Assembly: GCA_951394045.1 (NCBI GenBank)
Contig: OX595998.1
Location: 1,240,001 to 1,304,000 of the forward strand
Source of the DNA: Nitzschia sp. DOCU1
Lineage: Eukaryota; Bacillariophyta; Bacillariophyceae; Bacillariales; Bacillariaceae
DNA: 64,000 bases
Direction: 5' to 3'
Position 1 is the stretch's first letter; each line of letters starts with the position of its first letter. The position numbers and the translations under genes are program-made. Shown here piece after piece: positions 63,601-64,000 of this stretch. A model generated the notes under the pieces. The model had not been told where the DNA came from. It did no database searches and saw nothing but the letters and a program-made list of their open reading frames with translations.

Positions 63601-64000
63601 AATCGCCTTCTACAGCAGAAAGCTCACAGAAGCGCAGCAAAAATACACGACGACCGAGCGGGAGCTGCTCAGCATCGTCGAAACCCTTCGGGAGTTTAGA
63701 AGCATCCTGTTAGGATACGAAATTGAAATTTACACCGACCACAAAAACCTTACCTTTGAAAGTTTCACCTCCGACCGCGTTCATCGCTGGCGGATGTACG
63801 TCGAAGAGTTTGGACCCGCCATCCACTATATCAAAGGGAAGGCGAATATCGTCGCCGACGCACTGAGTCGGATGACGCTGATACCGGCTAAGGATGCCGA
63901 AGGCCGAGGAGGCAACGCGCGCGATAACACCAATCCGTCGGACGAGCCCGAGGTCTCCGTGGCTGCGCCGACCTTACATGCTATCCAAACTCGACGAGAA
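60665..64000 (+). CDS. Gypsy 3 Gag-Pol polyprotein, single frame, runs off the window
   Basis: The ATG at 60665 (context CACCATGG) opens a frame without a stop to the window end (1,112 codons). Gag spans roughly residues 1-330, with a true CCHC knuckle C-H-I-C-x4-H-x4-C near residue 275 and a long Arg/Ser/Lys-rich tail. Protease has L-L-D-S-G near 62030 and L-I-G-A-D near 62250. RT has L-P-M-G-V-S-S-S and Y-L-D-D near 63105. RNase H begins T-D-A-S near 63550 and ends A-D-A-L-S-R near 63865. Integrase must follow outside. Unlike gypsy 1 and 2, gag and pol are fused without a stop, and the knuckle is canonical, so this is a different lineage. No lesion was found. Confidence 0.92.
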   Translation, partial: MAPNQLSIPSIVMRTDFNGKRKTLKGPTVKFELRDEPANPNGETHEKKVTVYDGEYGDDNARFWCQFEARLRDVFLRKPCGNGPSKFGVTASCLSGKALDDFERYKDEYVYNDDAAFEATLADLKADIFNGDTPRSDQVDYLETLRKPASATFNQFISEIDRMIADLKYFPLDLDAEGNQIAENDQPTLSEEAYRKLILRSAPQAWYDKLTSNGADPKQIPVNDLKKRFRRMEQKERRDRNRFPSRPKDSGSGHPEKKRTRQDRDSDNSRKGKWCHICKMDNHNTSDCGYSARREKKQRVEGGNKYNNKDGKIHRDRGRHRHDIEEKDHEDDEVSESSNSTRSSNHKRSAGRAKKRRNPAHKRNRTSASNSESNYSSDDSESWYYKYFSALKEKFLPQVLERERCYTISRRHTRYANPIQPGRIKTTKRRRKAALTVSILPEDHRMDPASANALLDSGSSSSFINASLVPRRYWRKCRPVAFDTKQGTFTSNHLVAVDIMLPELSTAKTARWTFYIDNSELDSTYQVLIGADFLEEMGIDIKYSNKTIEWDDAVAPMMTVEELEEPKDINHVHAMNDTDDKEASKPVRETAKHAQKILDAKYEKADLDDIVSKIRTLDAKQKKALLKLLKKYEPLFDGTLGDFECDPADFLVKPGHDEPYHAKSAFAVPHIHRATLKKEIDRLEELGVLRRAENSRHAYPTFIIPKKNGTVRFVSDFRKLNEKLLRKHTPPPTIADILHNLEGFQFATSLDLNMGYYTVRLTPKAQEMCTIIMPWGKYAYQRLPMGVSSSSDIFQSKMMQLMQGLEHFVRTYLDDLLLIGRDTFEAHLRDLETVLRRLEKAGLKVNAAKSTFFADQIEYLGFWLTRQGITPVRKKIQGIMDIAVPENRKQLRRFIGMVNFYRDMWRHRSHILAPLAELTSSKSKKFEWLPKHTAAFNAMKEAIVRDVILAYPDFSKKFVIYTDASDYQLGAVIMQDGKPIAFYSRKLTEAQQKYTTTERELLSIVETLREFRSILLGYEIEIYTDHKNLTFESFTSDRVHRWRMYVEEFGPAIHYIKGKANIVADALSRMTLIPAKDAEGRGGNARDNTNPSDEPEVSVAAPTLHAIQTRRE

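Overview
The window looks like nuclear DNA of a stramenopile, most likely a diatom. Three things point there. One gene has the bipartite plastid-targeting start (signal peptide ending in a Ser-Ala-Phe-Ala-Pro motif) and codes for a CP12-like protein. Introns are few and short (100-146 nt, GT-AG). The retroelement load is of a kind common in diatoms. I cannot name the species from sequence alone.

Layout. (1) 1-8672: seven full copies plus one truncated copy of a 1,201-bp tandem repeat, almost free of divergence. (2) 8673-20424: a gene-rich host segment with a plastid CP12-like protein (-), a secreted fasciclin-domain protein (+), mitochondrial VWA8 (-), a prolyl 4-hydroxylase (+) and a zinc-finger/ankyrin protein (-). 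(3) 20425-54200: a 34-kb transposon island holding a Ty1/copia element, a Harbinger (PIF) element with TAA duplications, a LINE with a 12-bp target duplication, a Ty3/gypsy element with a GTAG duplication, and two piggyBac-type elements A and B in opposite orientation that share a TTAA. The right tip of B is split by a second, very young gypsy element (TTGG duplication). Pieces of a dead MPP10 (U3 snoRNP) gene lie between the insertions, split by the LINE and the gypsy element. (4) 54975-59707: two divergently transcribed genes for secreted cysteine-rich proteins (a beta-trefoil lectin-like protein and an EGF-like protein). Their common upstream region is a 1.6-kb inverted repeat. (5) 60089-64000: the left part of a third gypsy element with a fused gag-pol frame, running off the window.

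Most unusual signals: (a) both piggyBac-type elements carry a second, convergent, mutually homologous ORF of unknown function; (b) their ends carry palindromes whose sequence differs between the two elements; (c) all three gypsy elements have a perfect 12-bp palindrome one base after the 5' LTR, with different central bases, and no adjacent TGG-type tRNA primer site; (d) in two gypsy elements gag and pol share one frame separated by a single TGA in a similar context, suggesting stop-codon readthrough; (e) the large inverted repeat between the two secreted-protein genes; (f) a long motif repeated at the gag-pol junction and the 3' end of the copia element.

Several frame breaks fall in poly-G runs, so some apparent pseudogenes may reflect sequence error. 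No tRNA, rRNA or CRISPR array was recognised.
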